A model generated the notes under the pieces. That model saw nothing but the letters and a program-made list of their open reading frames with translations. It ran no database searches and had not been told where the DNA came from. Shown here one piece after another: positions 10,261-22,020 of a DNA stretch of 64,000 bases (position 1 is the first letter of the stretch; the number at the start of each line of letters is the position of its first letter). A program made the translations under genes and the position numbers. Source of the stretch: Dactylorhiza incarnata (lineage: Eukaryota > Streptophyta > Magnoliopsida > Asparagales > Orchidaceae); the NCBI GenBank assembly GCA_033032865.1, contig JAWHQI010000004.1, forward strand, positions 22,116,001-22,180,000, read 5' to 3'.

Positions 10261-11067
10261 TTAATTAGAAAGTTTCTTAAAATATATTAGCCTTTTTATT
10301 TCATTAAAATATAAGTTTGAAGATTTTTGTTGATCATGATTAATTAATTTCTCTTTAGAAAGTTGTTCAAACTTTTTGGCCTGCATTTTGAGATTTCTCC
10401 CATTAGTTGTGCTTGCCATATAAAATTTGTTTTTAAGAGAAATAGTCTGTTCTTCTGAAGATTTCAAATTTTCTTGAAGTTTATTATTCTCAGGAGTTAG
10501 AAAAATTATATTTGTTAACTCTTTTAAAGGTTTATTTTCATATTTTATTAATTCTGTAAATGTTAATTTATGATTAGTTTTATCTTGAGTAGAGGTAAAA
10601 TTATAAGTTGGAGTTACCTCAGTTACCTCAAGCTTTTCCGATTCGATTTCTGCATCTGGAGTTTGAGATGAGCCTTCATATATGGCCATCATGCAGAAAG
10701 CTCTAACTCTAAGTTCTTCTTCCTATTCTTCTTCACTTAGATTTGTTGATGGTTCTGCATCAAAAATATAGTTAGTTGAAGAGACGGAAGGAGGTTCACG
10801 TTGTATTTCGGCAGTTTTCTTTGAAGAAGATATATCAGCGCCAACATAAATAGGCCCTTTCATTGCTCTCGAAGGAGACTTGAGACCCATGGAGCTAGGT
10901 AATGCAGGTGTAACTGCCTTTGATGATATGAGGGGAGGTCCTGTCAAAGTAAATTTGTAAGTTTCTTCATCTGTGGCATTTGTATATATCTTAATTCTAT
11001 CTTGCCATAAAGTAGATCTATCTACATTACAAACAAGTGGATCTGAAGATAAAAGATCTTGTGTCAT
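10261..11067 (-). pseudogene. CopB shortened gag
   Basis: The start is ATG 11067. The first 45 codons match copia gag N-termini (VCNVD, LWQDRIKIY, FTLTGPP). The middle of gag, including the CCHC knuckle, is missing. After a Ser/Glu-rich stretch there is an in-frame TAG (10723-10725). The same frame continues with FCMMAIYEGSS, also present in Cop1 gag, and a Lys/Glu/Asn-rich coiled-coil tail to 10261. A small gag of this kind is typical of non-autonomous derivatives; whether it assembles is doubtful without the central domain. Confidence 0.6.
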
Positions 11068-11148
11068 TTTTGAAAAACAAAAACAAAAAAAATAAGAACT
11101 AGGTGATCTTTGTGATTTCAGGTGTTAACCTGTGTGACAAATAAACCC

Positions 11149-11160
11149 GCTCTGATACCA
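11149..11160 (-). other. CopB primer-binding site
   Basis: The minus strand reads TGGTATCAGAGC, complementary to the 3' end of plant initiator Met tRNA, 2 bp inside the 5' LTR. Confidence 0.85.
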
Positions 11161-11162
11161 AT

Positions 11163-12496
11163 TGAAAGTGGAGGATTAGTTCTTATTTATCTTATTAAAT
11201 GATCTAGCTTAATTTTTACTTTCAAAGTAAGTGATATATATATATATAAGTGAGTTTGCTGATTTCTGTATGAGCAATAAAATCAAACAGTTAGAGTGCA
11301 TATAAATAACAGCACAAATAAAAGCAGAAATAAACAAGCAAACAAGAAGCACAATCCAGATGACACAAGATGTATAGTAGTTCCCCTCAACTGGGTGCAT
11401 CTACTCTTCTACCCACTGGTAGGATTCCACTATGAGGTTGTTGATAAGGTGCCCTCACACCAGGTGAGCTGTTGATAAGGTGCTCTAACCAAACTGCAGG
11501 TTTTTGCTAAGGTGCCCTGTCACCGAGAGTTAACTTTTGAAGGGAGTTATAACCCTGTACAGGATGGGGTAAAGAAAGGAAAGATAAAAGCAGAAATTAA
11601 ATTGTTCTTCTCTGTATTAGAAGACTCTTGAAGATCCTGGTTTGAAGTTGAATGGATCTGAATGTGATGTTGAAGAAGGCTCCCCCTGTCTAATTAGAGT
11701 TGATGACAGCTTGTGGATAGAGCTTCTCCTTTTAACTGCTTCTTCCTTGCAGTGATGATCCTAAGCAAGTGATTGTGGTTTGTGTCTCGGGATATTTTGA
11801 GTCTGCAGGAAAATGTTAGTACAGAAGAACAACAAGATGAATTTTCTCTTTTCTGTCGTGTGTGTGTTTTTTATTGTGAGTACTGCACTGTCTCTTTTAT
11901 AATTTGAGAGCCTTTGCTCTTAATTTGAATTCTTCTCTTGGGAAGAAGGAAAGAGCTGAGGTCTCTATCAATGCTTTGACTCCTCGAGACGATAACCTGC
12001 TGTTTCTTTTCATTAAAGCAATTGCAACGGCTAATGGCATTGATTGATGTGCAACGGCTAAGAAAAACAATGCAGAAGGAAATTCGTCGATCCCAGCTCT
12101 ACATTTGTGACGCTGGGCTCGCCATATGATGTGCTGAGCAATTCTCTCTATCTTTAGAATTTGTAGACCGCTGAGAAGTCTGAGTTGAATTTGTCGAGCC
12201 CTGTCTGGCCACTGAGATTTTTCTGACTGAATTCGTCGAGCGCTTTTTGCCATTTGTCGAACGCTGTTCTGATGAGGATTTGTCGAGCGCTGGCTGTCTG
12301 GCAATTTGTCGAGCTCTGTTAGTCATTCGTCGAGCACAGAGAACTTTTATTTTGTATGCTTAAGTGTGTTCTACGATTCGATCGCATCATATTTAATTTA
12401 TGTGTACTTAGATAACTTAATTGATCTAAGTTATTTAGATGACTTATTATCAAAGAGGATGGATCCTAACTTAAATCAAAAGCTAAGGTTCCAACA
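11163..12496 (-). repeat. CopB 5' LTR
   Basis: 1334 bp, nearly identical to the copy at 8384-9721. The U3 words lie at about 12085-12340. It ends TTCCAACA, followed by CACCT. Confidence 0.93.
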
Positions 12497-14410
12497 CACC
12501 TACTGCTGGAGGAGGAGGAGGAGGAGGAAGATGATGATTATACTTGACAGGCTTGTCAGAGTAATAACCAGTCTTCCTCATCTTCTTTCTTTTATTAGCT
12601 TCATTATTGGATAGCCTCATCCAGGCTGGGGAATCCCTAGTAAGAGTGATATTATGAAGAATATAATATGGGATATCATTCTTAGAGGAGGGAGGCTTAG
12701 GAACAGCCTTAGGCTTAGATTTGGACTTTCTTTTTCTTGAAGATGTGTCATCTGAATCATCATCATCTTCATCATCATCAGAAGAGGACTGAGGATTATC
12801 ATATAAATCATCAACTACTTTAAGAGCTTTAGAAATATCTTTCTCAACATCAACATTTTGATCAACATCAATATCATCAAAATTTGACAATGGGGAATCA
12901 TCAAAGACAAAGGTAGGAGGAGAATTCATCACTCCAACTACTTCTGATTCTTCTTTTCCTTGAACTGGAGCTGGAATTGCTTCTTCAACAACTGGAGCTG
13001 AGGCAGCTTCTTCATCACAAAACATATTTGAACCTGCAACTACATTCACTGGAGCTTCTTCATGAGACATCTCCCCCTGACTAATTTCAGGAAGCCCTGA
13101 ATCTATGCCCCTAGAAGAAGGGACAGATGAGGAGGTAGGGAATGAAGCAATTTTAGCATAAAGGTAAGATAGGGCTTGAAACACTGGAGCAAGCTTTGCA
13201 TCCAGGAGATCATCTAGCTTGGGAGATATATGCTAGAATATCTGATCAGCTAGAGATGAGAAATCAACATACACAAGGTCTTGTGGATGCTGAGATGATG
13301 ATGGGATAGAGGATGGAATAGAGGGCATGCAGATGTTAGTGGCATTTGATATGGGTGGATGAAAATCTTCATGAATAGGAGAATGAGGTTGGATAGGTGA
13401 CTGTGGATGGATAGGGGATTGAGGTGGAGATAAGAGATTGAATAATGGAAGGAAATCAACCTCTGGTTGGGATGAAGATGGAATCTTTGTAGATAAGTTT
13501 GCTTGGAGAGGAGGAGAAGAAAGCAATGAAGGTGAAGGGTCTATGGGAGAAATATGGGGAGGAATTTCTTCATGAGGAGGTGGAGATGGGAGAGGAGTAG
13601 AAGAGACAAGAGGAGGGACTTCTGGAAGGGTCAGGGGAGTGACTGGGTCAGTCCTAGTGCCTTCAGAAGCTGGCCTGGGGGCATCTGCCCTTGGAATCTT
13701 CTTTGGGATCACCCTTTCCCACTTGCCAAATATAGCTGATGTTAGCCTCTTTCTAACATTAATAAACACCTTGGGAAATACCAATAGGTGTGGATACTTG
13801 TCTTGAAGAAAAATTCCCAATATTCTGCCATAACATACATTAGTCTTGCTTATTTTCTTCTTAATTGATTCAAAAGAATCAATCCCCAATTTATTTTCTT
13901 CTTCTCTACCAAGGCCACCATCAACATAAATTGGTGCCTGGTTATGTAATCATGGGCTGAGGTCTTCCCTAGCAAGACCTTTCCAACAATATCTGCCAAA
14001 AACTTATATTTACTGGATAAATTTTTCTTCAACAGATGGTTAGGGTTTCCAGAAAAATGACCCATCTTAACCATAGCATTATCAAATTCAGTAGAACTTA
14101 TTTATAACTCATCATTACCATTCAATAACCCAAAAACTTATGTTAAAACATCTGGGGTAAGAGTAGCCTGATTTCCAGATATTGTTCCTGATATAGTTGT
14201 TGCATTCTCTGCCTTAAGGGTGTGAACCCATTCTTTTATCTCGACTAATGGAAGCTTGATTCTGGTGGTCATTAACTTCTTAAGCTGTTGTCCTTCAAAC
14301 AAATGAAGAATGTCCTGGAATATTTGATCGGCATGTGCAAATGACTCGATGTTGAAATCAAACCCGGCGTCAAACTTCAATGAGGAAAGAACTACTTGAG
14401 AAATTGCCAT
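12497..14410 (-). pseudogene. Cop1 extra ORF, N-terminal part
   Basis: The start is taken at ATG 14410 (MAISQVVLSSLKFDAGF), after a TTTTGCAG acceptor-like end at about 14417-14424. It then covers a block matching the Cop3 extra ORF (YKFLADIVGK, TSAHD, KKKINW), a KWERVIPK motif, a Pro-rich region (about 13700-13330), and a Ser/Asp/Glu-rich region. It reaches the CopB insertion point at 12497 in a poly-Pro run. Stops and frame changes near 14138, 13850 and 13233 disable it. It resembles the 'putative plant transposon protein' type of extra ORF. SIRE elements carry a so-called env-like ORF here, but I see no clear membrane segment. Confidence 0.6.
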
Positions 14411-14505
14411 TGTTACCTGCAAAAGAAAGAACGATCAAGTGCAAAGGGAACTGGAGGGAAAAACAATTTCTGTAGGCGCAAAGATAAAAGGAAATAAAAG
14501 TTTGA

Positions 14506-14626
14506 TTAAATAGAGGGATTAGAGAAGAAGGAAGCTTTTGTAGAACTGAGGTCGGCTAAACCTAATAGGTTTCGTCGATCTCCGTTCGACGAAAGACTCA
14601 ATTTCATCGATCTCCGTTCGACGAAA
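14506..14626 (-). promoter_or_regulatory. Word pair and TATA-like site before the Cop1 extra ORF
   Basis: Two inverted repeats of the form TTCGTCGA, 7 bases, TCGACGAA lie at 14571-14593 and, with one CG to CA change, 14603-14625. Downstream on the minus strand is CTCTATTTAATC (about 14509-14520), a weak TATA-like site, then the acceptor-like TTTTGCAG and ATG 14410. The word is the one arrayed in the Cop1 LTR. A promoter role is inferred. Confidence 0.45.
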
Positions 14627-14650
14627 TGATGGGATAAGTAGAATTTATTT

Positions 14651-17600
14651 TTAGTTGATTGAATCTCCATCTATCATTCCTAGCTGATTTATAAAGAAGA
14701 TATGTTTCTTTTCATCCAAGGGTTTGGTGAAAATATCAGCCCTTTGCAAATCAGTAGAAATGAATTGTAGGTAAATTTTATTTTTATCCACATTATCTCT
14801 GATAAAGTGGTGCCCAATTTCTATGTGTTTAGTCATACTATGGAGTACTAGATTTTGTGCTATAGATATTGCACTAGTATTGTCACAAAATATATTTGAA
14901 TTATTTAAGTTGATACCATAGTCTAGAAGTTGATTTTGTATCCACAGTATCTGTGAGCAGTAACTGCCTACAGCAATATATTCTGCTTCAGCTGTTGATG
15001 TAGACACAGATGTTTGTTTCTTACAAAACCAAGACACTAGCCTATCACCAAGAAACTAGCAAGTTCCTGATGTGCTTTTCCTGTCTACTCTGCATCCAGT
15101 ATAATCAGAATCTGAGAATCTAGTTAATTCAAATTCTGAAGCTGTTGGATACCAGAGTCCTAGATTTGGACAACCCTTTATATATCTCAAAATTCTTTTT
15201 AGTAAAATTAGGTGAGATTCTTTGTGGTTAACTTGGAACCTAGCACAAATACATGTAGCAAACATTATGTCAGGCCTACTAGCTGTTAAGTAAAGTAAAG
15301 AGCCAACAATTGCTCTATATAATTTATGATCAACAAGTTTCCTTGATTCATCATTGTCAACAACAGCATTGGAGGGCATGGGTGTTTTCATGGTAGAAGC
15401 ATCAGACATACCAAATCTTTTCACTAATTCCTTAGCATACTTGGATTGTGATATGAATATGCCATTTGGAGTTTGCTTCACTTGAAGACCAAGGAAGTAA
15501 GATAACTCACCCATACTACTCATTTATAAATTTAGATTGCATTAGGTTAGAAAACCTTTTGCATAGATTTGAATCAGTAGGGCCATATATAATATCATCT
15601 ACATAAATTTGAACTAGTAATGTTTGATTTGTATGTATCCTAAAAAATAAGGTTTTATAACAATGCCTCTACAAAAACTGTTCTCCAAAAGAAAATTAGC
15701 TAAGGCCTCACACCATGCTCTGGGAGCTTGCTTGAGACCATAAAGAGGTTTATTAAGCTTAAATACATAAGAAGAGTGAGTTAGAGAGAGAAAACCCGGT
15801 GGTTGTTCCACATAGACTTCTTCTTTGATATCTCCATTCAAGAATGCACTCTTCACATCCATCTGATAAACTTTGAACTTCTTGAAGGCATCAAAAGCAA
15901 GGAATATCCTTATAGCTTCAAGTCTAGCAACAGGAGCAAAGGTTTGATCATAATCAATTCCTTCTTCCTGAGAGTATCCTTGGGCTACCAATCTTGCTTT
16001 ATTTCTGATGAGTATGCCTTGATCATCTAGCTTGTTCCTGAAGACCCATTTGGTGCCAATAACTGGATGGCCCTTTGGTCTTGGAACCAAATCCCAAACC
16101 TTGTTCCTTTCAAATTGGTTGAGCTCCTCTTGCATTGCAAGAATCCAGTTTGGATCTTGTTCTTCATCTTTTATGGATTGAGGTTCAACTTGTGATAGGA
16201 AACAAGTGTGCATCTGATTTTGGTGTAGTTTATGCCTTGTTTGAACACCTGCTGAAATATCTCCAATGACTTGTGATATTGGATGATCTCTAACTGTGAT
16301 GTGGTCAATAGTTGGAGTGGGTTCAGCAATAGTTTCCTCTTGAGGGACTTGTTCAGCTGTCACTTGATTTGAATTGTCAGCAAGATCTGGATTATCTTCT
16401 TCTTTACTGTCTTCAATAAGTTGGGATGATGGAAGTAGATACTCTTCATTCTGTAGATTTAGTCCATTGAGTTCTTCACATAGAACTGGTACCTGCAAAG
16501 TATTTTTGGTAGAGGTGGCGTTCCTCTCCTCATTTAACATATTAGATTCATCAAGAGATACATGCATGGACTCTTCTATCATAAGAGTAGATTTGTTGTA
16601 AACTCTGTATGCTTTACTAGAAAGAGAATATCCAAGGAATATAACTTCAACAGATTTTGCTTCAAATTTCCTGAGATACTTCTTATCATTGTTATGCACA
16701 TTGCATTTACAGCAGAATATATTAAAATAGTTAACCTTAGGCTTTTTATTCTTGAGTAAATCATATGGAGTTTTACCCTTAAGCTTATGTATCAGGCTTC
16801 TGTTCAACACATAATTTGCTGTGTTCACTGTCTCTGCCTAAAAAGAGATTGGCAAGTGAGCATCAACAAGCAATGTAGTTGCTGATTCAATAAGTGTTCT
16901 ATTTTTCCTTTCAGCTACCCCATTTTGTTGAGGAGTTCTAGGAGCAGAGAAACACTACCTGATCCCTTCTTTTCCACAGAATTCTCTCATCAGAAGAGAT
17001 TCAAACTCAGTGCCATGATCACTTCTAATCAATGGAACTAGAGTAGAGCACTCAGTCTTGATGGACCTGAGAAAGTCTGTCAGAACACTGAAGGTGTCAG
17101 AGTTGTTCCTAAGAAAGAACACCCAAGAGAATCTTGAGAAGTCATCTACAATAACTAAAGAATAATGCTTCCCTCCTAGACTCTGTATTGCAGTGGGTCC
17201 AAAGAGATCCAAATGCAGTAAGTACAGAATCCTAGGTGAATCACTCTTGGATAAAGATTTGAAACTACTCTTGGTTTGCTTTCCTAGTTGACAAGCCCTG
17301 CATAGTCCTTCCTTCTTGTATGAACCAGAAGGCAGTCCTCTAACAAGATTGTCCTTAGAAAGCTTAGAGATAGTTCTAAGGTTAATGTGTCCAAGCCTTT
17401 TATGCCATAATTCATTTGTCTTACTTATAGAATTAAATAAGGAAATATCTGAATTGGCAGAGTCAAAATTTATTAAATAAATGTTTCCATGTCTAATACC
17501 AGATAACACAATATTGTTTTTATTATTGGTAATAAGACATAAGGAATGGTTAAAAGTTACTTGATAACCTTGATCACATAACTGCCTTATGCTGATGAGG

Positions 17601-17785
17601 TTGTGCTTCAGACCCTTGACATAAGCTACCTCTTTGAAGGTGACTGCTCCAACTTTGATTTGTCCATAACCTTTGGTTTGCCTACAGTTGGAGTCTCCAA
17701 AGATCACTTTGAGTCCAAGCCTTGCCTTGTAGTTGCTTAGGTTGGCCTTGTTTCCTGTAATATGCTTTGAGCATCTACTATCCAA
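14651..17785 (-). pseudogene. Cop1 pol: protease, integrase, reverse transcriptase, RNase H
   Basis: Copia order on the minus strand: protease end at 17785-17760, where the usual DSG reads DSR; the HHCC integrase zinc finger (about 17400-17290, LWHKRLGH and CRACQLGKQ); integrase core with HLDLFGP and RSDHGTEFE (17220-16980); a frame break before 16828; integrase C-terminus (KAYRVYNKS). RT follows from about 16160, with intact [13 protein letters not shown] and, after a frameshift near 15614, YVDDI at about 15600. RNase H has SDSDYTG, a TAG at 15056 after TSGTC, then AEAEYIAVGS and ADIFTKPL to 14651. It cannot be functional. Confidence 0.85.
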
Positions 17786-17840
17786 GTACCATTGTTCTTT
17801 TATTTTAGGATAGTTCTATACCTGCAAAACAGAAAACATT

Positions 17841-19881
17841 CTAGTTGTTCTTGACACAGAATACCTTGGGTCCTTTTGTCTTTTCACAAAAATCAGAAAT
17901 ATAAGATATCTCAGGATGATCCTTATAGCCTTGTGGATGATATCTCCTTGGAGAAATTATCCACTCAGTAAAAGGATTTTTAGTATATTGAGAATAAGAA
18001 TTCTTCAGATTTTTAGTATTTCTTACGTACGACGAATTTGGGTGAATTTGTCGATCGTCGTTCGACGAATTGAGGTTATTTCGTCGAGCGCCGTTCGAAT
18101 AATAACTATAATGAAAGTCTGTGTTCAGCTTTCGTCGATCTCCGTTCGACGAATTCATGTGATTTCATCGATCTTCGCTCGACGAATTCTGTTGAATTCC
18201 TTTATTCTTAATATTCTTGCTTGAAATATTCTTACTAACATCTACTACCTCTTGGTTCTTAGCAGAAATGAATTTTACTAGTGTAGGTAAGATGTTTTTC
18301 TTAATAAGATGTGGCTCACTTGATGATGCACCCAAGCCCAGTCTGCCACTAAGTCTGGCATTCACTGTGCTTGTGATGTCCATCAGTTTGATACTTCTCC
18401 CATTGAGGGATTCTTCAAACTTCTTGGCTTCAGATAACTTGTTCTCAATGAGAGCAATGTGTTCTCTGGAGGCAGCCAAATCTTTATTAAGATTTACATT
18501 TTCTTCACTTAGTTGGTTCATTTCAGCCACTGAGAGAGATTATCTCTTTCTCAGATTTAATTAAATCTATACAAAGAGCTCTGAATTCATCTTTGAATTC
18601 ATTTGAATTGAAATCAAAGTTAGATATTACCTGATCACTGTTAGTTTCAGATTCTGATTCTTCAGAATTGTTTCCTGAGGCATTGATAGCCATCATGCAG
18701 AAGTTTCTTTCTTCTTCATCATCACTGGAGCTGGATGATGATGCATATTCTGACTCACTGCTTGAGCCATATATAGCCATCAAGCATTGGTCCTTGTCAT
18801 TTGCATTTTCTTCATCTTCAGAAGAGCTAGATGAAGATTCTGATTCTGTTTCACTCCATGTTTCAGCTACAAATCCTCTTCCCTTATTCTTGTGTTTGTG
18901 GGAGGAAGGCTTGCTGGAGTGCCTTTTCTCTTCTTTCTCTTTTCTCTTTTCCTTCTTTTGGTTCTCTGGACACTCAGGTAGAATGTGTCCAGGTTTCCTG
19001 CAGCCAAAACAAATTATTTCCTTAGAATTATTTTTGTCATACCTTGGCTTTTCTTTTGATTTGAGATCCTTCTTTCTGAAATCCTTTCTAGACATCTTGT
19101 AGAATCTCATGGCTAGAAGACTCATAAACTCCACTTCTCCTAGAGCTTTGTCTTCCTCTTCAGTAGCTTGGAAAGCAATACTTCTCTCCTTCTTGGATGG
19201 TGGTGAGGAAGTAGATTGTTCAGCTTCTCTGGACTTGATAAAATGCTCATAGGATTTAAGCTTGCCTAATAGGGCCTCAATAGAGATCTTATTAAGGCCT
19301 CTGGCTTCCTTGATTGGCCAGATCCTAGAGTCCCATATGCTAGGGAAGCACATTAAGATCTTATCATTGACTTCAGTGATGGAGATCATTTTGTATAGAG
19401 ATTTCAGCTCATTGATTATGAGGCTGAGCCTATTGTACATATCTGCAACACTCTCAGTTTCTCCTTTCTTGAAATTTTCATACTGAGAGATGAGATGAGA
19501 TATTCTATCTTTTCTCTCATCTACAGATCCTTCAACCATGTTGTTGAGGGAGGTCCAGATTTCCCTAGCTGAGGTGCATTCCACAACCTTTTGAAAGATG
19601 TCATTTGACATTGTCCGTGCCAATATATTCATTGCTTTGGCATCAACACTTCTCTGCTTATTTTGAGCTTCTGTCCACTCAGGAGGTGGAACAACATTAT
19701 TTGTTGTTGTTGTTTCAGCACTTGTTGTTGCTGTACGAGTAGGAGGTCCTGCCAAAATCACATTAACAATATATTCGTCAATTGAATTCATATATAACCT
19801 GATCCTTGCCTTCCATAATGCAAACTTATTTAAATTGCACATAGGAGGTCGTGTGCTTGAGTATTCTTTGTTCCGTGCCAT
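17841..19881 (-). pseudogene. Cop1 gag
   Basis: ATG 19881 opens a 452-codon frame to 18523: N-terminal RPPMCNLNKFALWK, the copia gag core (about residues 85-220), a CCHC knuckle at residues 291-304, then Ser/Glu-rich segments with repeated LMAIYGSSSE. A frameshift near 18525 leads into a coiled-coil segment (18530-18165). A TGA inside a family word near 18165 separates it from the last part (18158-17841). That part encodes NSSNGDRR-type repeats, because the DNA word array (18022-18187) lies in the reading frame. The Cop3 gag is a close relative. Confidence 0.8.
18022..18187 (-). repeat. Family words inside Cop1 gag
   Basis: Four inverted repeats of the TTCGTCGA and TCGACGAA type, with 7-9-base spacers, lie at about 18048-18071, 18080-18098, 18131-18155 and 18163-18187. 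They match the word of the Cop1 LTR. In protein they give N-S-S-x-x-D-R repeats, and one CG to TG change makes a stop. Confidence 0.75.
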
Positions 19882-19968
19882 GGGTTTGTAGCAAAAGAAA
19901 CTCTAGAAGAAAATTAAGAACTAATTGATCTTTTGATTCAGGTGTTAGCCTGTAAAGAATCAACCAAC

Positions 19969-19979
19969 CTCTGATACCA
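19969..19979 (-). other. Cop1 primer-binding site
   Basis: The minus strand reads TGGTATCAGAG, matching the 3' end of initiator Met tRNA, 2 bp inside the 5' LTR. Confidence 0.85.
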
Positions 19980-19981
19980 AT

Positions 19982-21398
19982 TGAAAGTGAGGTTAGATCT
20001 TAAAGTTACTCTAGAGGGGGGGGGGGGGGGTGAATAGAGTATTAAAAAGTTTTTCACTTATTTTTATAGCGGAATTAAAATAGTGATATATATATATATG
20101 CGTACTGAGTGATTTATAAAAACAAATAAAGAAAACACAGCACAACACAGTACAGAAAAATAAACACAAACACATAAGACACAAGGATCAATAGTAGTTC
20201 CCCAATAAACCTGGGTACATCTGCTCTTCTACCACCCTTGGTAGGAATCCTCTAGGTTTTTGATCAGGTGCCCTATCACCAATGGAGTTTTGATCAAGCG
20301 TCCAAACACCAATGAGCTTTTGATCAGGTGCTCAAACCAACCACAGGTTTTTGATCAGGTGCCCTACCACCAAAGGGGTTAACTTTTGAAGGGAGTTAGA
20401 GCCCTGTACAAGATGAGATAAAGAGGGTTATGAAGTTCTTCTCTGTTAATAATCTGAGAGAAGACTAGTGGATTATGTTGTTGTAAAGCTCCCCTTGTCT
20501 GATAGAAATGGCTGACAGTTGAGGATGGAGCTTTCACTTGAATGAAATATCTTCCTGATAGCTGATGAATCTGATAAACAAAGTTTTTCAGATTTGTTGT
20601 TGCTCTTGAAGATTTGAACTAGCAGCAGAGAACTGAGAGTATGACGATTGTTGTTCTCTGAGAATGAAAGGGTGCTGCTTGAGGATGAACACTGTAAAAC
20701 TTTTTCACTTTGTGTATTTACTCTAGAATGTATCTTCTCTGTCGACTGATACTGTAATACTTTCTTTTTTTATCTTATTATCGATCTTTTTCATTTTCCT
20801 TGATAATATATCTCTGATTTGAATTTCAAATCCTCTAAATAAGGAAAATAATAATCAGAATTGATTGTGTCTTCGAACTGCAATCTGAATCTTTAATCCC
20901 TTTTCCTTTTCAATAAATGATATTCTTTTCCAATAAGCCAAACGACTATTTTCTCGAGAGAAGACAATGGAAAAGAATAAAAATAAAAGGAAGGATATAA
21001 TTCTTGACTTATCTGGAATATAGATCCGTTGCTGACTTAGGTTGATCTGAGATCAGAGAATAGAATATAACTGATCTGTCTGAAATTCATCGAGCTGAGA
21101 CAAGAATTCATCAATCTGAATGTTGAATTCGTCGAACGCTGAGACTTGGGAAGTTCGTCGAACGCTGAGACTTAGCAGGTTCATCGAACACTGAGAATTA
21201 GCAAGTTCATCAAACGCTGAGACTTGGCAAATTCATCGAATGCTGAGACTTGGCAAATTCGTCGAACGCTGAGACTGAGCTTTTCCTAAGTTCTAACAGC
21301 CTAAAACCTTGACCCTTAGACTATACAATGGGGGTCAACTTAGTCCTAGTCAACAGATAGTGATCCTAGCCCAAATCAGTAATAGGGTTGTTCCAACA
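19982..21398 (-). repeat. Cop1 5' LTR
   Basis: 1417 bp, same ends as the 3' LTR, followed outside by TCCTC (21399-21403). The G tract near 20017 is shorter than in the 3' LTR. The U3 word array is at about 21088-21285, and several words there read TTCATCGAA or TTCATCAAA instead of TTCGTCGAA. Confidence 0.95.
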
Positions 21399-21403
21399 TC
21401 CTC

Positions 21404-21856
21404 TGCAGCCCCGGTAGTCGGCAAATCTGCAAATAGTATAAAGGAAGTCAGAACCTCATCAGCGGCGACAATTTAGCAAGCAAGTCCAAAGGTAGCGAGT
21501 ATGGAGCTCTTACCTCGCACGGGGGCGACATCCGGTTGAGCCTGAGTCAAGGCCCCAGTCGTACTCACCTCCAGAGCGACCTTCGATGCAGGAGGATCAT
21601 TAGCAGGCGAGCCTCCCTCATGAGAGAGACCCAGGTTGTCGAGCATTTGTTGAAGATGGCCTACTAGAGGATCGACGACATCCTCCGCAGCAACATTCTT
21701 CTTCTTCTTCTTCTTCTTAGCAGTACGCTTCCTCTTTTTGGAGGCAAGGAAGTCCTCGAGCTTGATGTCCGCACGAGCAGGTGCCTGAAGAGGCGACAAT
21801 AAGCACAGGAGGTCAACCATGTCAGCATCAGCTTCCTCAGCATGACTATGCGACAT
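21404..21856 (-). pseudogene. TatF antisense gene 2, 5' part
   Basis: ATG 21856 (MSHSHAEEADADMVDLL) opens exon 1, with a Lys/Arg-rich stretch at about residues 45-58 that looks like a nuclear localisation signal. Exon 1 ends at 21514 with donor GCGAG/GTAAGAG. The predicted intron 21427-21513 ends TATTTGCAG and carries GCGAGTA. Exon 2 runs to the Cop1 target site and continues in frame at 6206. Cop1 therefore interrupts this gene. The protein family is not recognised. The intron makes a spliced mRNA separate from the element's genomic RNA likely. Confidence 0.55.
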
Positions 21857-21900
21857 CTTGAGCGAGATCAGAAAAGTCGTGCCATCAGAGACCCCTCCCC

Positions 21901-21947
21901 TCTACATATAGAGTCACGACGTCGGCAGCGAGATGCCGATACTCGCC
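21901..21947 (-). promoter_or_regulatory. Promoter of TatF antisense gene 2
   Basis: On the minus strand the imperfect palindrome GGCGAGTATCGGCATCTCGC (21928-21947) is followed 17 bp later by TATATGTAGA (21901-21910) and then ATG 21856. A palindromic word just upstream of a TATA box is also seen in Cop4. Confidence 0.5.
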
Positions 21948-22020
21948 AACATGACAGCTCGTCGAATAAAGGTTGGATGATTCTTTCCGAGAAACTACGT
22001 TACTCGCAAAGAGCGGGGAT

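Larger units (their letters stand above)
8384..12496 (-). mobile_element. CopB: short pol-less copia element nested in Cop1
   Basis: LTRs lie at 8384-9721 and 11163-12496, with target duplication CACCT at 8379-8383 and 12497-12501. Primer site and polypurine tract place it on the minus strand. The internal region is only about 1.44 kb: a shortened gag, a short relic matching the integrase region of Cop1, and a repeat. PR, RT and RNase H are absent, so it must borrow enzymes. By eye about five substitutions separate the first 230 bp of the two LTRs, fewer than in Cop1, which fits its later insertion. Confidence 0.93.
6207..21398 (-). mobile_element. Cop1: full-length SIRE-like Ty1/copia retrotransposon
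   Basis: Both LTRs are 1417 bp (6207-7623 and 19982-21398). The element is flanked by the 5-bp duplication TCCTC (6202-6206 and 21399-21403). The primer site lies inside the right LTR and the polypurine tract inside the left LTR, so the strand is minus. It is 15.2 kb including the 4.1-kb CopB insertion, or about 11 kb without it. Order on the minus strand: gag, PR-INT-RT-RH, extra ORF. All coding parts carry stops or frameshifts. The LTRs differ by a few percent by eye, so it is not very recent, and several differences are CG to CA or TG. It is inserted in exon 2 of TatF antisense gene 2. Confidence 0.95.
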
